DNA from: Burkholderia sp. Bp8963 | GTDB taxonomy: Bacteria; Pseudomonadota; Gammaproteobacteria; Burkholderiales; Burkholderiaceae | DNA: 40,731 nucleotides | Reading direction: 5' to 3' | Assembly (NCBI RefSeq): GCF_003854275.1 | Contig: NZ_QTQP01000058.1 | Coordinates: 1-40,731 of the forward strand | In this document: positions 31,156-39,146 of the stretch, one piece after another | Numbering within the stretch: the first letter of the stretch is position 1 | How the letters are laid out: each line of letters opens with the position of its first letter | Program-made: the position numbers and the translations under genes | Notes under the pieces: model-generated | Told to the model about the DNA's origin: nothing | What the model saw: the letters and a program-made list of their open reading frames with translations, nothing else | Databases searched by the model: none

Positions 31156-32010
31156 ATGAGCGAACCCCTGCTGAACGAAACCGAAGCCGCGAAGAGCGAA
31201 GCGAACTACGTGGTGCCGGGCCTCGAGCGCGGGCTGCGGATCCTCGCCGAGTTCTCGCCGCGCGAACCCGTGCTCGGCGCGCCGGAGCTGTCGAAGCGGC
31301 TCGGCATTCCGCGCACGACGGTGTTCCGCCTGCTGCAGACGCTCGAATCGCTCGGGTTCCTCGAGCGCGCAGACAAGGATCGCAACTACAAGCTCGGCAT
31401 CGCAGTGCTGCGGCTCGGCTTCGAATACCTGAGCTCGCTCGAGCTGACCGATCTCGGCCTGCCGGTGATCGAGAGCCTGCGCGAAGCGACCGGGTTCACG
31501 ACGCACATCGTGATCCGCGACGGCCGCGACGTCGTGTTCGTCGCGAAGGCGCAGAGCCAGTCGCCCGTGTTCAGTTCGATCCGGGTAAACGTCGGCACGC
31601 GGCTGCCCGCACATGCGACGACGCACGGCCATGTGCTGATGGGCGACCTGTCGCTGAAGGAACTGCGCGCGCTGTACCCGGAAGGCACGCTGAACCGGAT
31701 GACGAACGCGACGCCGGAGACGGTCGACGCGCTGTATGAAGTGATCCGCGAGGATGCACTGCGCGGCTACGGTGTCAGCAACTCGTCGTTCGAGCGCGGG
31801 ATTTCGGTCGTCACCGCGCCGGTGCGCAACGACACGCAGAGGATCGTCGCGTGCATCACGGTGACGGTGCCGCGCCCGGAGATTGACGCGACGCTGATCG
31901 CGGACGGGCTGATCGACAAGGTGCAGCGCGCGGCAGCCGAACTGTCGCGGCGGCTCAACTACCGCTCGGATGACGAGCACACGTTTCTAAAGGCTTTAGG
32001 ACTCCGATGA
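31156..32010 (+). CDS. IclR-family regulator inside the catabolic operon
   Basis: A 284-residue regulator with winged HTH (about 20-80; GLERGLRILAEFSPREPVLG, then ELSKRLGIPRTTVFRLLQTL) and IclR effector domain (about 92-275; GTRLPAHATTHGHVLMGDLS). It is a clear paralogue of the regulator at 24513 but has no long N-terminal tail. GGGAGGCAGC precedes ATG 31156. Its stop overlaps the next ATG as ATGA, so it is made with the enzymes and would give feedback control. It, or its paralogue, is the best candidate to bind the twin TTGTTCC-N6-GGAACA operators. Confidence 0.94.
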   Translation: MSEPLLNETEAAKSEANYVVPGLERGLRILAEFSPREPVLGAPELSKRLGIPRTTVFRLLQTLESLGFLERADKDRNYKLGIAVLRLGFEYLSSLELTDLGLPVIESLREATGFTTHIVIRDGRDVVFVAKAQSQSPVFSSIRVNVGTRLPAHATTHGHVLMGDLSLKELRALYPEGTLNRMTNATPETVDALYEVIREDALRGYGVSNSSFERGISVVTAPVRNDTQRIVACITVTVPRPEIDATLIADGLIDKVQRAAAELSRRLNYRSDDEHTFLKALGLR

Positions 32011-32804
32011 TTCAGATCGATCTGACCGGGCAGGTTGCGGTGGTGACGGGCGGCTCGTCCGGCATTGGCCTCGCGACGGCCGAACGGTTCCTGCAGGCGG
32101 GCGCGTCGGTCGCGATTTGCGGCCGCGACGGCGGGCGTCTCGCGCGCGCCGAGGCGATGCTCGGCGCCAAGTATCCGGGCGCGCAACTGCTCGCCGCGCG
32201 TTGCAACGTGCTCGACGAAGGCGACGGCGCCGGCTTCGCGCAGGCCGTGTCCGCGCGCTTCGGCCGCGCCGACATGCTGATCAACAACGCGGGGCAGGGC
32301 CGCGTGTCGACGTTCGCTGACACGGCCGACGATGCGTGGCGCGAGGAACTCGAGCTGAAGTATTTCAGCATCATCCGACCGACGCGTGCCTTCCTGCCGA
32401 TGCTGCGCGACGCCGACGCGCCGAGCATCACCTGCGTGAACTCGCTGCTCGCGCTGCAACCGGAGCCGCACATGGTCGCGACGTCGTCGGCGCGCGCGGG
32501 CGTGCTGAGCCTCGTGAAGTCGCTCGCGACCGAACTCGCGCCGCAGCGCATCCGCGTGAACTCGATCCTGATCGGCATCGTCGAGTCGGGGCAATGGCGC
32601 CGCCGCTACGAAGCGCAGGCGCAGTCCGGCGAAAGCTGGGAAGGGTGGACGGGCGCGATCGCCCGCAACAAGAACATTCCGCTGAACCGCTTCGGCCGGC
32701 CCGACGAGGCCGCCTGGGCGCTCTTTTATCTCGCAACGCATCTGTCGTCCTACACGACGGGCAGCCATATCGACGTTTCTGGAGGCTTTGCACGCCATGT
32801 CTAA
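32007..32804 (+). CDS. SDR-family protein lacking the Tyr-x3-Lys catalytic pair
   Basis: A 265-residue short-chain dehydrogenase fold. The cofactor motif TGGSSGIG (14-21) and NNAG (93-96) are intact and Ser146 (VNSLLAL) is in place. At the positions of the catalytic Tyr and Lys, 13 and 17 residues later, the sequence reads TSSAR: Thr159 and Arg163. So the normal proton-relay pair is absent. Such divergent SDRs may use other residues, have a non-redox role or bind cofactor only. It overlaps iclR by 4 bp and the ThDP gene by 8 bp. GGAGG at its 3' end serves the next gene. Confidence 0.92.
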   Translation: MIQIDLTGQVAVVTGGSSGIGLATAERFLQAGASVAICGRDGGRLARAEAMLGAKYPGAQLLAARCNVLDEGDGAGFAQAVSARFGRADMLINNAGQGRVSTFADTADDAWREELELKYFSIIRPTRAFLPMLRDADAPSITCVNSLLALQPEPHMVATSSARAGVLSLVKSLATELAPQRIRVNSILIGIVESGQWRRRYEAQAQSGESWEGWTGAIARNKNIPLNRFGRPDEAAWALFYLATHLSSYTTGSHIDVSGGFARHV

Positions 32805-34464
32805 CAAAACCACGGTTGGCGAGCTGATTGCCGCCTTTCTCGAGCAGTGCGGCGTGAAGACCGCTTTCGGAGTCATCTCGATCCACAACATGCCGATCCT
32901 CGACGCGATCAATTCGCGCGGCAACATCCGCTATGTCGGCGCGCGCGGCGAAGCGGGCGCGGTCAACATGGCCGACGGCCTCGCCCGCGTGTCGGGCGGC
33001 CTCGGCGTCGCGTTCACGAGCACCGGCACGGCGGCCGGCAACGCGGCCGGCGCGATGGTCGAGGCGCTGACCGCCGGCACCGCGCTGCTGCACATCACGG
33101 GCCAGATCGAGACGCCGTATCTCGACCAGGATCTCGCGTACATCCACGAAGCGCCGGACCAGCTGACGATGCTGAACGCGATCTCGAAGGCCGCCTTCCG
33201 CGTGCGCACGGTCGAGACCGTGCTGCCGACGATCCGCGAAGCGGTGCGCATCGCGCAGACCGCGCCGACAGGCCCCGTGTCGGTCGAGATTCCGATCGAC
33301 ATCCAGGCTGCTGAAATCGACTGGCCGGAAGACCTCGCACCCGCGCACGTCGCGATCCGCGAGCACGACGATGCGCGCGTCGCGAAGCTTGCCGACGCGC
33401 TCGCGAACAAGCGCCGCCCGCTGCTGTGGCTCGGTGGCGGCGCGCGTCACGCGCGTGCGGAAGTCGAACGCCTCGTGAAGCTCGGCTTCGGCGTCGTGAC
33501 GAGCGTGCAGGGCCGCGGCGTGCTGCCCGAGGATCATCCGGCGACGCTCGGCGCGTTCAACGTGCATGCGGCTGTCGAAGCGTTCTACAAGACCTGCGAC
33601 GCGCTCGTCGTCGTCGGCTCGCGGCTGCGTGGCAACGAGACGCTGAAGTACAAGCTCGCGCTGCCGCAGCCGCTGTTCCGCGTCGACGCCGATGCGCTGG
33701 CCGACAACCGAGGCTATCGCAACGACCTGTTCATCCACGGCGATTCGAAGCGGGTGCTCGCCGAGCTGGCCGACCGCCTCGAAGGGCGCCTGAAAGTCGA
33801 TCCGCAGTTCGCGGCCGATCTCGCGGCTGCACGCGAGCAGGCGGTCGCCGATGTCGCGAAGGGTCTCGGGCCCTACAAGCAGCTCGTCGACACGCTGCAG
33901 GCCGCGGTCGGTCGCGATTACAACTGGGTGCGCGACGTGACGATCTCGAACAGCACGTGGGGCAACCGCCTGCTGAAGATCTTCGAGCCGCGCGCGGGCG
34001 TGCATGCGCTCGGCGGCGGCATCGGCCAGGGGATGCAGATGGGGATCGGCGCGGCGCTGGCAGGTTCGGCCGCGAAGACGGTCTGCCTCGTCGGCGACGG
34101 CGGCCTGATGGTCAACGTCGGCGAACTCGTGACGGCCGTGCAGGAAAACGCGAACGTGATGATCGTGCTGATGAACGACCAGTGCTATGGCGTGATCCGC
34201 AACATCCAGGACGCGCACTACGGCGGCCGCCGTTGCTTCGTCCAGCTGCACCAGCCCGATTTCGCGCAGTTCTGCGCGAGCTTCGGCCTCACGCATTACC
34301 GGATCACGTCGCTCGACCAGGCAGAAGGGATCGTGCGCGAGGGCCTCGCGAAGCAGGGCCCGGTGATGGTCGAAGTCGACATGTTGTCGGTCGGCTCATT
34401 CGCGTCCGCGTTCGCGGGCCCGCCCGTCAAGAAGGAAGCGCCCGAGGAGCGCCAGTATGCGTAA
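32797..34464 (+). CDS. ThDP-dependent enzyme (acetolactate synthase / benzoylformate decarboxylase family)
   Basis: A 555-residue three-domain thiamin diphosphate enzyme. The N-terminal pyrimidine domain has the activating Glu52 (GARGEAGAVNMADGLAR). The middle domain spans about 185-345. The C-terminal pyrophosphate domain has the Mg/ThDP motif GDGG at 433-436 through Asn460. Family members decarboxylate 2-oxo acids or join the resulting aldehyde to another molecule. An aldehyde dehydrogenase two genes later would fit removal of an aldehyde product. ATG 32797 follows GGAGG and overlaps the SDR stop by 8 bp; its own stop overlaps the next gene by 8 bp. The substrate cannot be read from sequence. 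Confidence 0.93.
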   Translation: MSNKTTVGELIAAFLEQCGVKTAFGVISIHNMPILDAINSRGNIRYVGARGEAGAVNMADGLARVSGGLGVAFTSTGTAAGNAAGAMVEALTAGTALLHITGQIETPYLDQDLAYIHEAPDQLTMLNAISKAAFRVRTVETVLPTIREAVRIAQTAPTGPVSVEIPIDIQAAEIDWPEDLAPAHVAIREHDDARVAKLADALANKRRPLLWLGGGARHARAEVERLVKLGFGVVTSVQGRGVLPEDHPATLGAFNVHAAVEAFYKTCDALVVVGSRLRGNETLKYKLALPQPLFRVDADALADNRGYRNDLFIHGDSKRVLAELADRLEGRLKVDPQFAADLAAAREQAVADVAKGLGPYKQLVDTLQAAVGRDYNWVRDVTISNSTWGNRLLKIFEPRAGVHALGGGIGQGMQMGIGAALAGSAAKTVCLVGDGGLMVNVGELVTAVQENANVMIVLMNDQCYGVIRNIQDAHYGGRRCFVQLHQPDFAQFCASFGLTHYRITSLDQAEGIVREGLAKQGPVMVEVDMLSVGSFASAFAGPPVKKEAPEERQYA

Positions 34465-35284
34465 TTCGCACGCACACGGGCATGCGCCCGTCGACGTCGC
34501 GATGATCGGCTTCGGCGCGATCGGCGCGGCCGTGTACCACGCGGTCGAGCACGATGCGGCGCTTCGCGTCGCGCACGTGATCGTGCCCGAACACCAGCGC
34601 GAAGCGGTGCAGGGCGCGGTCGGCAGCGCGGTGGAAGTGGTGTCGTCGGTCGACGCGCTCGCACGCCGTCCCGAGTTCGCGCTCGAATGCGCGGGCCACA
34701 GCGCGCTCGTCGATCACGTCGTGCCGCTGCTGAAGGCCGGCACCGACTGCGCGGTCGCGTCGATCGGTGCGCTGTCGGATCTCGCGCTGCTCGACGTGCT
34801 GTCGCAGGCCGCCGACGAAGGCGACGCGACGCTGACGCTGCTGTCCGGCGCGATCGGCGGCATCGATGCGCTGGCCGCCGCGAAGCAGGGCGGCCTCGAC
34901 GAAGTGCTGTACGTCGGCCGCAAGCCGCCGCTCGGCTGGCTCGGCACGCCGGCCGAGGAATTGTGTGACCTGCGCGCGATGACCGAAGAGAAGGTGATCT
35001 TCGAAGGCAGCGCGCGCGACGCGGCGAGGCTGTACCCGAAGAACGCGAACGTCGCGGCGACGGTCGCGCTCGCGGGGCTCGGCCTCGACCAGACGCACGT
35101 GCGCCTGATTGCCGATCCGGGTGTGACGCGCAACGTGCACCGGATCATCGCGCGCGGCGCGTTCGGCGAGATGTCGCTCGAAATGAGCGGCAAGCCGTTG
35201 CCCGACAACCCGAAGACTTCCGCACTGACGGCCTTCAGCGCGATCCGCGCGCTGCGCAACCGCGCGGCCCGCTGCGTGATCTGA
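34457..35284 (+). CDS. L-aspartate dehydrogenase family enzyme
   Basis: A 275-residue NAD(P)-dependent amino-acid dehydrogenase. The Rossmann motif is MIGFGAIGAAVY (16-27). The aspartate dehydrogenase domain (formerly DUF108) has SGAIGGIDALAAA (130-142), the KPPLGWLGTP loop, YPKNANVAATVALAGLGLD (193-211), DPGVTRNVH with His228, and NPKTSALT (251-258), all hallmarks of the family. Such enzymes interconvert L-aspartate with oxaloacetate and ammonia through iminoaspartate. Its location between a 2-oxo-acid ThDP enzyme and an aldehyde dehydrogenase suggests an amino acid or imine intermediate in the pathway. Start ATG 34457 follows GAGGAG and overlaps the ThDP gene. Confidence 0.93.
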   Translation: MRNSHAHGHAPVDVAMIGFGAIGAAVYHAVEHDAALRVAHVIVPEHQREAVQGAVGSAVEVVSSVDALARRPEFALECAGHSALVDHVVPLLKAGTDCAVASIGALSDLALLDVLSQAADEGDATLTLLSGAIGGIDALAAAKQGGLDEVLYVGRKPPLGWLGTPAEELCDLRAMTEEKVIFEGSARDAARLYPKNANVAATVALAGLGLDQTHVRLIADPGVTRNVHRIIARGAFGEMSLEMSGKPLPDNPKTSALTAFSAIRALRNRAARCVI

Positions 35285-35310
35285 CCCGGCGGCCCTGGCA
35301 ACTGAAAGAC

Positions 35311-35334
35311 CCGCCCACGCCGTGGCGTGGGCGG
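35311..35334 (+). repeat. Perfect inverted repeat between the aspartate dehydrogenase and aldehyde dehydrogenase genes
   Basis: CCGCCCACGCC and GGCGTGGGCGG are perfect 11-bp arms separated by GT. There is no T-run, so it is a processing or attenuation hairpin more than a terminator. An 11-bp tandem repeat (AGAGACAGACC, 35340-35361) follows, then the aldehyde dehydrogenase ribosome binding site. Confidence 0.8.
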
Positions 35335-35376
35335 GGCGCAGAGACAGACCAGAGACAGACTTGTAGGACTTTTGAA

Positions 35377-36867
35377 ATGACTCCATTCGATACGAGCCTC
35401 GTACCCAACGGCGACATCCTGATCGGCGGCGAGTGGCGGCGCGGCCGTGGCGCGCCTTACGCGAGCCTCTACCCGGCCGACCAGTCGCTGAACATGGAAG
35501 TGTCGACAGCGAACGCGGAAGACGCGGCGCAAGCCGTCGAGGCCGCCGACGCCGCATGGCGGCGCGCCGACTGGGCCGGGCTGAAGCCGCATCAGCGCGC
35601 GCAGGTGCTCTACCGCATCGCGGATCTGATCATGCAGCGTCACGAGGCGCTGGCGAACCTGCAGCGTCGCGACAACGGCAAGCCGATCGGCGAGACCCGC
35701 GTGCTGGTGGCGAGTGCGGCCAACACGTTCCGCTATTTCGCGGCATGTCTCGAAACGCTCGACGAAGAGCTGACGCCGTCGCGCGGCGACTACCTGACGA
35801 TGAGCGTGCACGAGCCGATCGGCGTGATCGCGGCAATCACGCCGTGGAACTCGCCGATCGCGTCGGACGCGCAGAAGCTCGCGCCGGCGCTCGCCGGCGG
35901 AAACGCGGTGGTGCTGAAGCCGGCCGAAGTCACGCCGCTCGTGTCGCTCGCGCTCGCGCGCATCTGCGAGGAAGCCGGTGTGCCGAAGGGTGTGCTGAGC
36001 GTGTTGCCGGGCAAGGGTTCGGTGATCGGCGACGTGCTCGTGCGCCATCCGCTCGTGAAGAAGGTGTCGTTCACGGGCGGCACCGAAGTGGGCCGCGGCA
36101 TCGCGCGCATCGCGGCGGAGAAGTTGATACCCGTTTCGCTCGAACTCGGCGGCAAGTCGCCGACGATCGTGTTCGACGACGCGGATCTCGATCATGCGGT
36201 GAACGGCGTGCTGTACGGCATCTTCAGCTCGTCGGGCGAGGCCTGCATCGCAGGTTCGCGCCTGTTCGTGCAGCGGTCGATTTACGACGCGTTCCTGCAG
36301 CGACTGGTGGAGGGCGCGCGCAAGCTGCGCGTGGGCGACCCGACGCGGCCCGACACGCAGATGGGGCCGCTCATCACGGCGAAGCATCGCGAGTCGGTGG
36401 AGCGCTACGTGGCGCTCGGCCTTGACGAAGGCGGACGCCTGCTGTGCGGCGGCCAGCGGCCGTCGGGCGACGGGCGCGACGACGGTTTCTACTATCAGCC
36501 GACGATTCTCGACGGCCTGTCGAACAGCGCGCGTATCTGCCAGGAAGAGATCTTCGGGCCGGTGCTCGTCGCGATGCCGTTCGACGACGAAGCATCGCTG
36601 ATCGAACAGGCCAACGACAGCGTGTTCGGCCTGGCCGCCGGCATCTGGACGCGCGACTACAAGCGCGCGTGGCGCACCGCGCGCGCGCTCGAAACGGGCA
36701 CCGTGTGGATCAACACGTACAAGCTGTTCTCGATCTCCACGCCGTTCTCGGGCTGGAAGGACAGCGGGATGGGCCGCGAGAAGGGGCGTCTCGGCATCCG
36801 CGAGTACATGCAGCAGAAGAGCCTCTACTGGGGCTTGAATGACGCGCCGCTGCCGTGGGCGAACTGA
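35377..36867 (+). CDS. NAD(P)-dependent aldehyde dehydrogenase
   Basis: A 496-residue member of the aldehyde dehydrogenase superfamily, which oxidises aldehydes to acids. The catalytic residues are visible: Asn158 (ITPWNSP), Lys181 (VVLKPAE), SFTGGTEVG (231-239), Glu256 (LELGGKSP) and nucleophile Cys290 (SSGEACIAGSR). The N-terminal half has the usual LYPADQSL start and CWRRAD-type linker region. It could oxidise the aldehyde made by the ThDP enzyme or, as in meta-cleavage pathways, 2-hydroxymuconate semialdehyde-like products. ATG 35377; ribosome binding site TAGGAC. It follows the aspartate dehydrogenase gene across a hairpin-containing 92-bp gap. Confidence 0.95.
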   Translation: MTPFDTSLVPNGDILIGGEWRRGRGAPYASLYPADQSLNMEVSTANAEDAAQAVEAADAAWRRADWAGLKPHQRAQVLYRIADLIMQRHEALANLQRRDNGKPIGETRVLVASAANTFRYFAACLETLDEELTPSRGDYLTMSVHEPIGVIAAITPWNSPIASDAQKLAPALAGGNAVVLKPAEVTPLVSLALARICEEAGVPKGVLSVLPGKGSVIGDVLVRHPLVKKVSFTGGTEVGRGIARIAAEKLIPVSLELGGKSPTIVFDDADLDHAVNGVLYGIFSSSGEACIAGSRLFVQRSIYDAFLQRLVEGARKLRVGDPTRPDTQMGPLITAKHRESVERYVALGLDEGGRLLCGGQRPSGDGRDDGFYYQPTILDGLSNSARICQEEIFGPVLVAMPFDDEASLIEQANDSVFGLAAGIWTRDYKRAWRTARALETGTVWINTYKLFSISTPFSGWKDSGMGREKGRLGIREYMQQKSLYWGLNDAPLPWAN

Positions 36868-36885
36868 GCGAAGGGGAGTGACGCA

Positions 36886-37848
36886 ATGAGCATTTTGGGT
36901 ATCGAGCAGATCACGTACGGTGTCGACGACCTCGCGACGTGCCGGCGCTTCTTCGCCGACTGGGGGCTGAAGGAAGTCGCACATGACGAAACGCGTACGC
37001 GCTTCGAGACGATGAACGGCTGCACCGTGCTGGTCGTCAAGGCCGACGATCCGGCGCTGCCGCCCGCCTTCGAGCCGGGCCCGACGCTGCGCGAAGTGAC
37101 GTGGGGCGTCGCGACGGCCGCGGAACTCGACGCGCTGCGCGGCAAGCTCGCCGATCAGCCGGGCTACTACACGCAGGACGATGCAGTGGGCTGCATCGAT
37201 CCGAACGGGATGGCGATCCGCATCGAGGTGACGCGCAAGCGTGCGCTCGACGTGACGGGCTCGCTGTCGAACGTGTGGGGCGAGACGCTGCGCGTCGACA
37301 CGCCGAGCACGATCTACGAGCGGGCCGAGCCCGTCGAAGTCGGGCACGTCGTGTTCTTCACGAATGCGCTCGACGCGCAGGAGACGTTCTATCACGAACG
37401 GCTCGGCTTCGAGACGTCGGACCGCTATCCGGGCCGTGGCGCATTCATGCGCTGCGCGCCGCACGGCGGCCATCACGACCTGTTCCTGCTCGCGCTGCCT
37501 ACGGCCAAGCGCGGCCTGAACCACGTCGCGTTCACGGTGCGCGACATCCACGAAGTGTTCGGCGGCGGGATGCACATCGACCGCTGCGGCTGGCAGACCC
37601 AGCTCGGGCCGGGGCGCCATCCGGTGTCGTCCGCATACTTCTGGTATTTCCAGAATCCGGCCGGCGGCCTGATCGAGTACTACGCGGACGAAGACATGCT
37701 TACGCCCGACTGGCAGCCGCGCGAGTTCGAGCCGGGCCCGACCGTGTTCGCCGAGTGGGCGGTCGACGGCGGCCTCGACGGCAACACGCGTCGCCAGAAG
37801 AACGTGAAGGCGCCGGAAGGCAAGTTCATGACGGAGCGCAAATCATGA
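36886..37848 (+). CDS. VOC-family extradiol-type ring-cleavage dioxygenase
   Basis: A 320-residue two-domain vicinal oxygen chelate protein, like catechol 2,3-dioxygenases and BphC. Domain 1 spans about 1-115 and domain 2 about 150-285. The metal ligands expected in domain 2 are all present: His154 (EVGHVVFFT), His213 (GLNHVAFTV) and Glu264 (GGLIEYYAD), with spacing close to BphC (146/210/260). So a ring-opening reaction next to the hydroxyls (meta cleavage) is likely. AAGGGGAG precedes ATG 36886. Its last bases overlap the reductase ATG as ATGA. Confidence 0.92.
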   Translation: MSILGIEQITYGVDDLATCRRFFADWGLKEVAHDETRTRFETMNGCTVLVVKADDPALPPAFEPGPTLREVTWGVATAAELDALRGKLADQPGYYTQDDAVGCIDPNGMAIRIEVTRKRALDVTGSLSNVWGETLRVDTPSTIYERAEPVEVGHVVFFTNALDAQETFYHERLGFETSDRYPGRGAFMRCAPHGGHHDLFLLALPTAKRGLNHVAFTVRDIHEVFGGGMHIDRCGWQTQLGPGRHPVSSAYFWYFQNPAGGLIEYYADEDMLTPDWQPREFEPGPTVFAEWAVDGGLDGNTRRQKNVKAPEGKFMTERKS

Positions 37849-39116
37849 CCGACGCAACGAACGAAGCGGGGGCCGGCCATCCGGGGGCCGGCCATCCGGG
37901 CGCGGTGCAAACCGTCGTCGTGATCGGCGGCGGCCAGGCTGCCGGCTGGGTGCTGAAGACGCTGCGCGCGGAGGGCTTCGCGGGCCGGCTCGTGATGATC
38001 GCCGACGAACCGCATTTGCCCTACGAGCGTCCGCCGCTGTCGAAGGCGGTGCTCGCCGGCGACGCGCATATCGAGACGGTGCGCGTCGTGCACCCGGAGG
38101 AATTCGAGTCGCTGAACGTCGACGCATGGCAGCCGGAGCGCGCGGCGTCGATCGATCGTGCGCGCCGCATCGTGCGTACCGAGAGCGGCCGCGAGGTCGA
38201 ATACGATCGCCTTGTGATTGCGACCGGCGGCACGTCGCGACGCTTGCCGGATTCACTTGTGAGGACTGCAAACCTGCATTACCTGCGCACGCTCGACGAA
38301 GCCGCTACGCTCGGCGAGAAGCTGCGCGCGAGCCGGCGCGTGCTCGTGGTCGGCGGCGGCTGGATCGGCCTCGAAGTGGCCGCGACCGCGCGCAAGCTCG
38401 GCGTGGAAGCGGTCGTGGTCGAAGGCGCGCCGCGGCTGTGCGGGCGCTCGGTGCCGCAGCTCGTGTCCGACTTCCTGCTCGACCTGCATCGCTCGAACGG
38501 CGTCGACGTGCGGCTCGGTGCGTCGCTCGCGTTGCTGGACGCGCTGCCGGACGACGCAGCGAAGGTGCGCGCGACGCTCGCGGACGGCACGACGATCGAC
38601 GCCGATTTCGCGGTGGCCGGCATCGGCCTCGCGCTGAACGCGTCGCTCGCGACCGACGCGGGGCTCGCGGTCGACGACGGCATCGTCGTCGACGAATTCG
38701 GGATGACGAGTGACCCGGCGGTGTTCGCGTGCGGCGACGTCGCGAACCACCACAACGGCTGGCTCAAGCGCCGCGTGCGGCTCGAATCGTGGGCGAACGC
38801 ACAGAACCAGGCGATCGCGGCCGCGAAGGCGGTGCTCGGCGTGCGCGCGCCGTACGCGGAGATTCCGTGGTTCTGGTCGGATCAGTATGACGTGAACCTG
38901 CAGATCCTCGGCGAGCTGCCGGCCGATGCGCAGCTCGTCGTGCGCGGCGAGCTCGCCGAGCGGCGCGCAACGCTGTTTTTCGTGGGCGACGGGCATCTCA
39001 GAGGTGTCATCGCCGTCAACAACGCACGCGAACTGAAACTCGCACGCAAGTGGATGAACCAGGGCCGGGCGGTGGATATGGAAGCCCTGGCAGACACGAC
39101 CAAAGCGCTTGCCTGA
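37845..39116 (+). CDS. FAD-dependent ferredoxin reductase of the oxygenase
   Basis: A 423-residue glutathione-reductase-type flavoprotein that should pass electrons from NAD(P)H to the Rieske ferredoxin at 27097. The FAD motif is VVVIGGGQAAG (24-34) followed by PHLPYERPPLSK, the hallmark of BphA4-like reductases. The NAD motif is LVVGGGWIGLE (167-177), with a later VFACGDVA FAD contact. A C-terminal domain has SDQYDVNLQILGEL. The N-terminus contains two copies of AGHPG from a 15-bp tandem repeat (37868-37897). Overlaps the VOC gene by 4 bp. Together with the ferredoxin and alpha subunit it completes a three-component oxygenase spread over one operon. Confidence 0.94.
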   Translation: MTDATNEAGAGHPGAGHPGAVQTVVVIGGGQAAGWVLKTLRAEGFAGRLVMIADEPHLPYERPPLSKAVLAGDAHIETVRVVHPEEFESLNVDAWQPERAASIDRARRIVRTESGREVEYDRLVIATGGTSRRLPDSLVRTANLHYLRTLDEAATLGEKLRASRRVLVVGGGWIGLEVAATARKLGVEAVVVEGAPRLCGRSVPQLVSDFLLDLHRSNGVDVRLGASLALLDALPDDAAKVRATLADGTTIDADFAVAGIGLALNASLATDAGLAVDDGIVVDEFGMTSDPAVFACGDVANHHNGWLKRRVRLESWANAQNQAIAAAKAVLGVRAPYAEIPWFWSDQYDVNLQILGELPADAQLVVRGELAERRATLFFVGDGHLRGVIAVNNARELKLARKWMNQGRAVDMEALADTTKALA

Positions 39117-39146
39117 CCGGGCAACGAGACTACGGAGACACCCCGC

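Noticed and set aside
34714..37620. Very long minus-strand open frame (968 codons) opposite the aspartate dehydrogenase, ALDH and VOC genes
   Set aside because: It is antisense to three well-supported genes with intact motifs, has an arginine/alanine-rich composition typical of GC-driven frames, and shows no domain.
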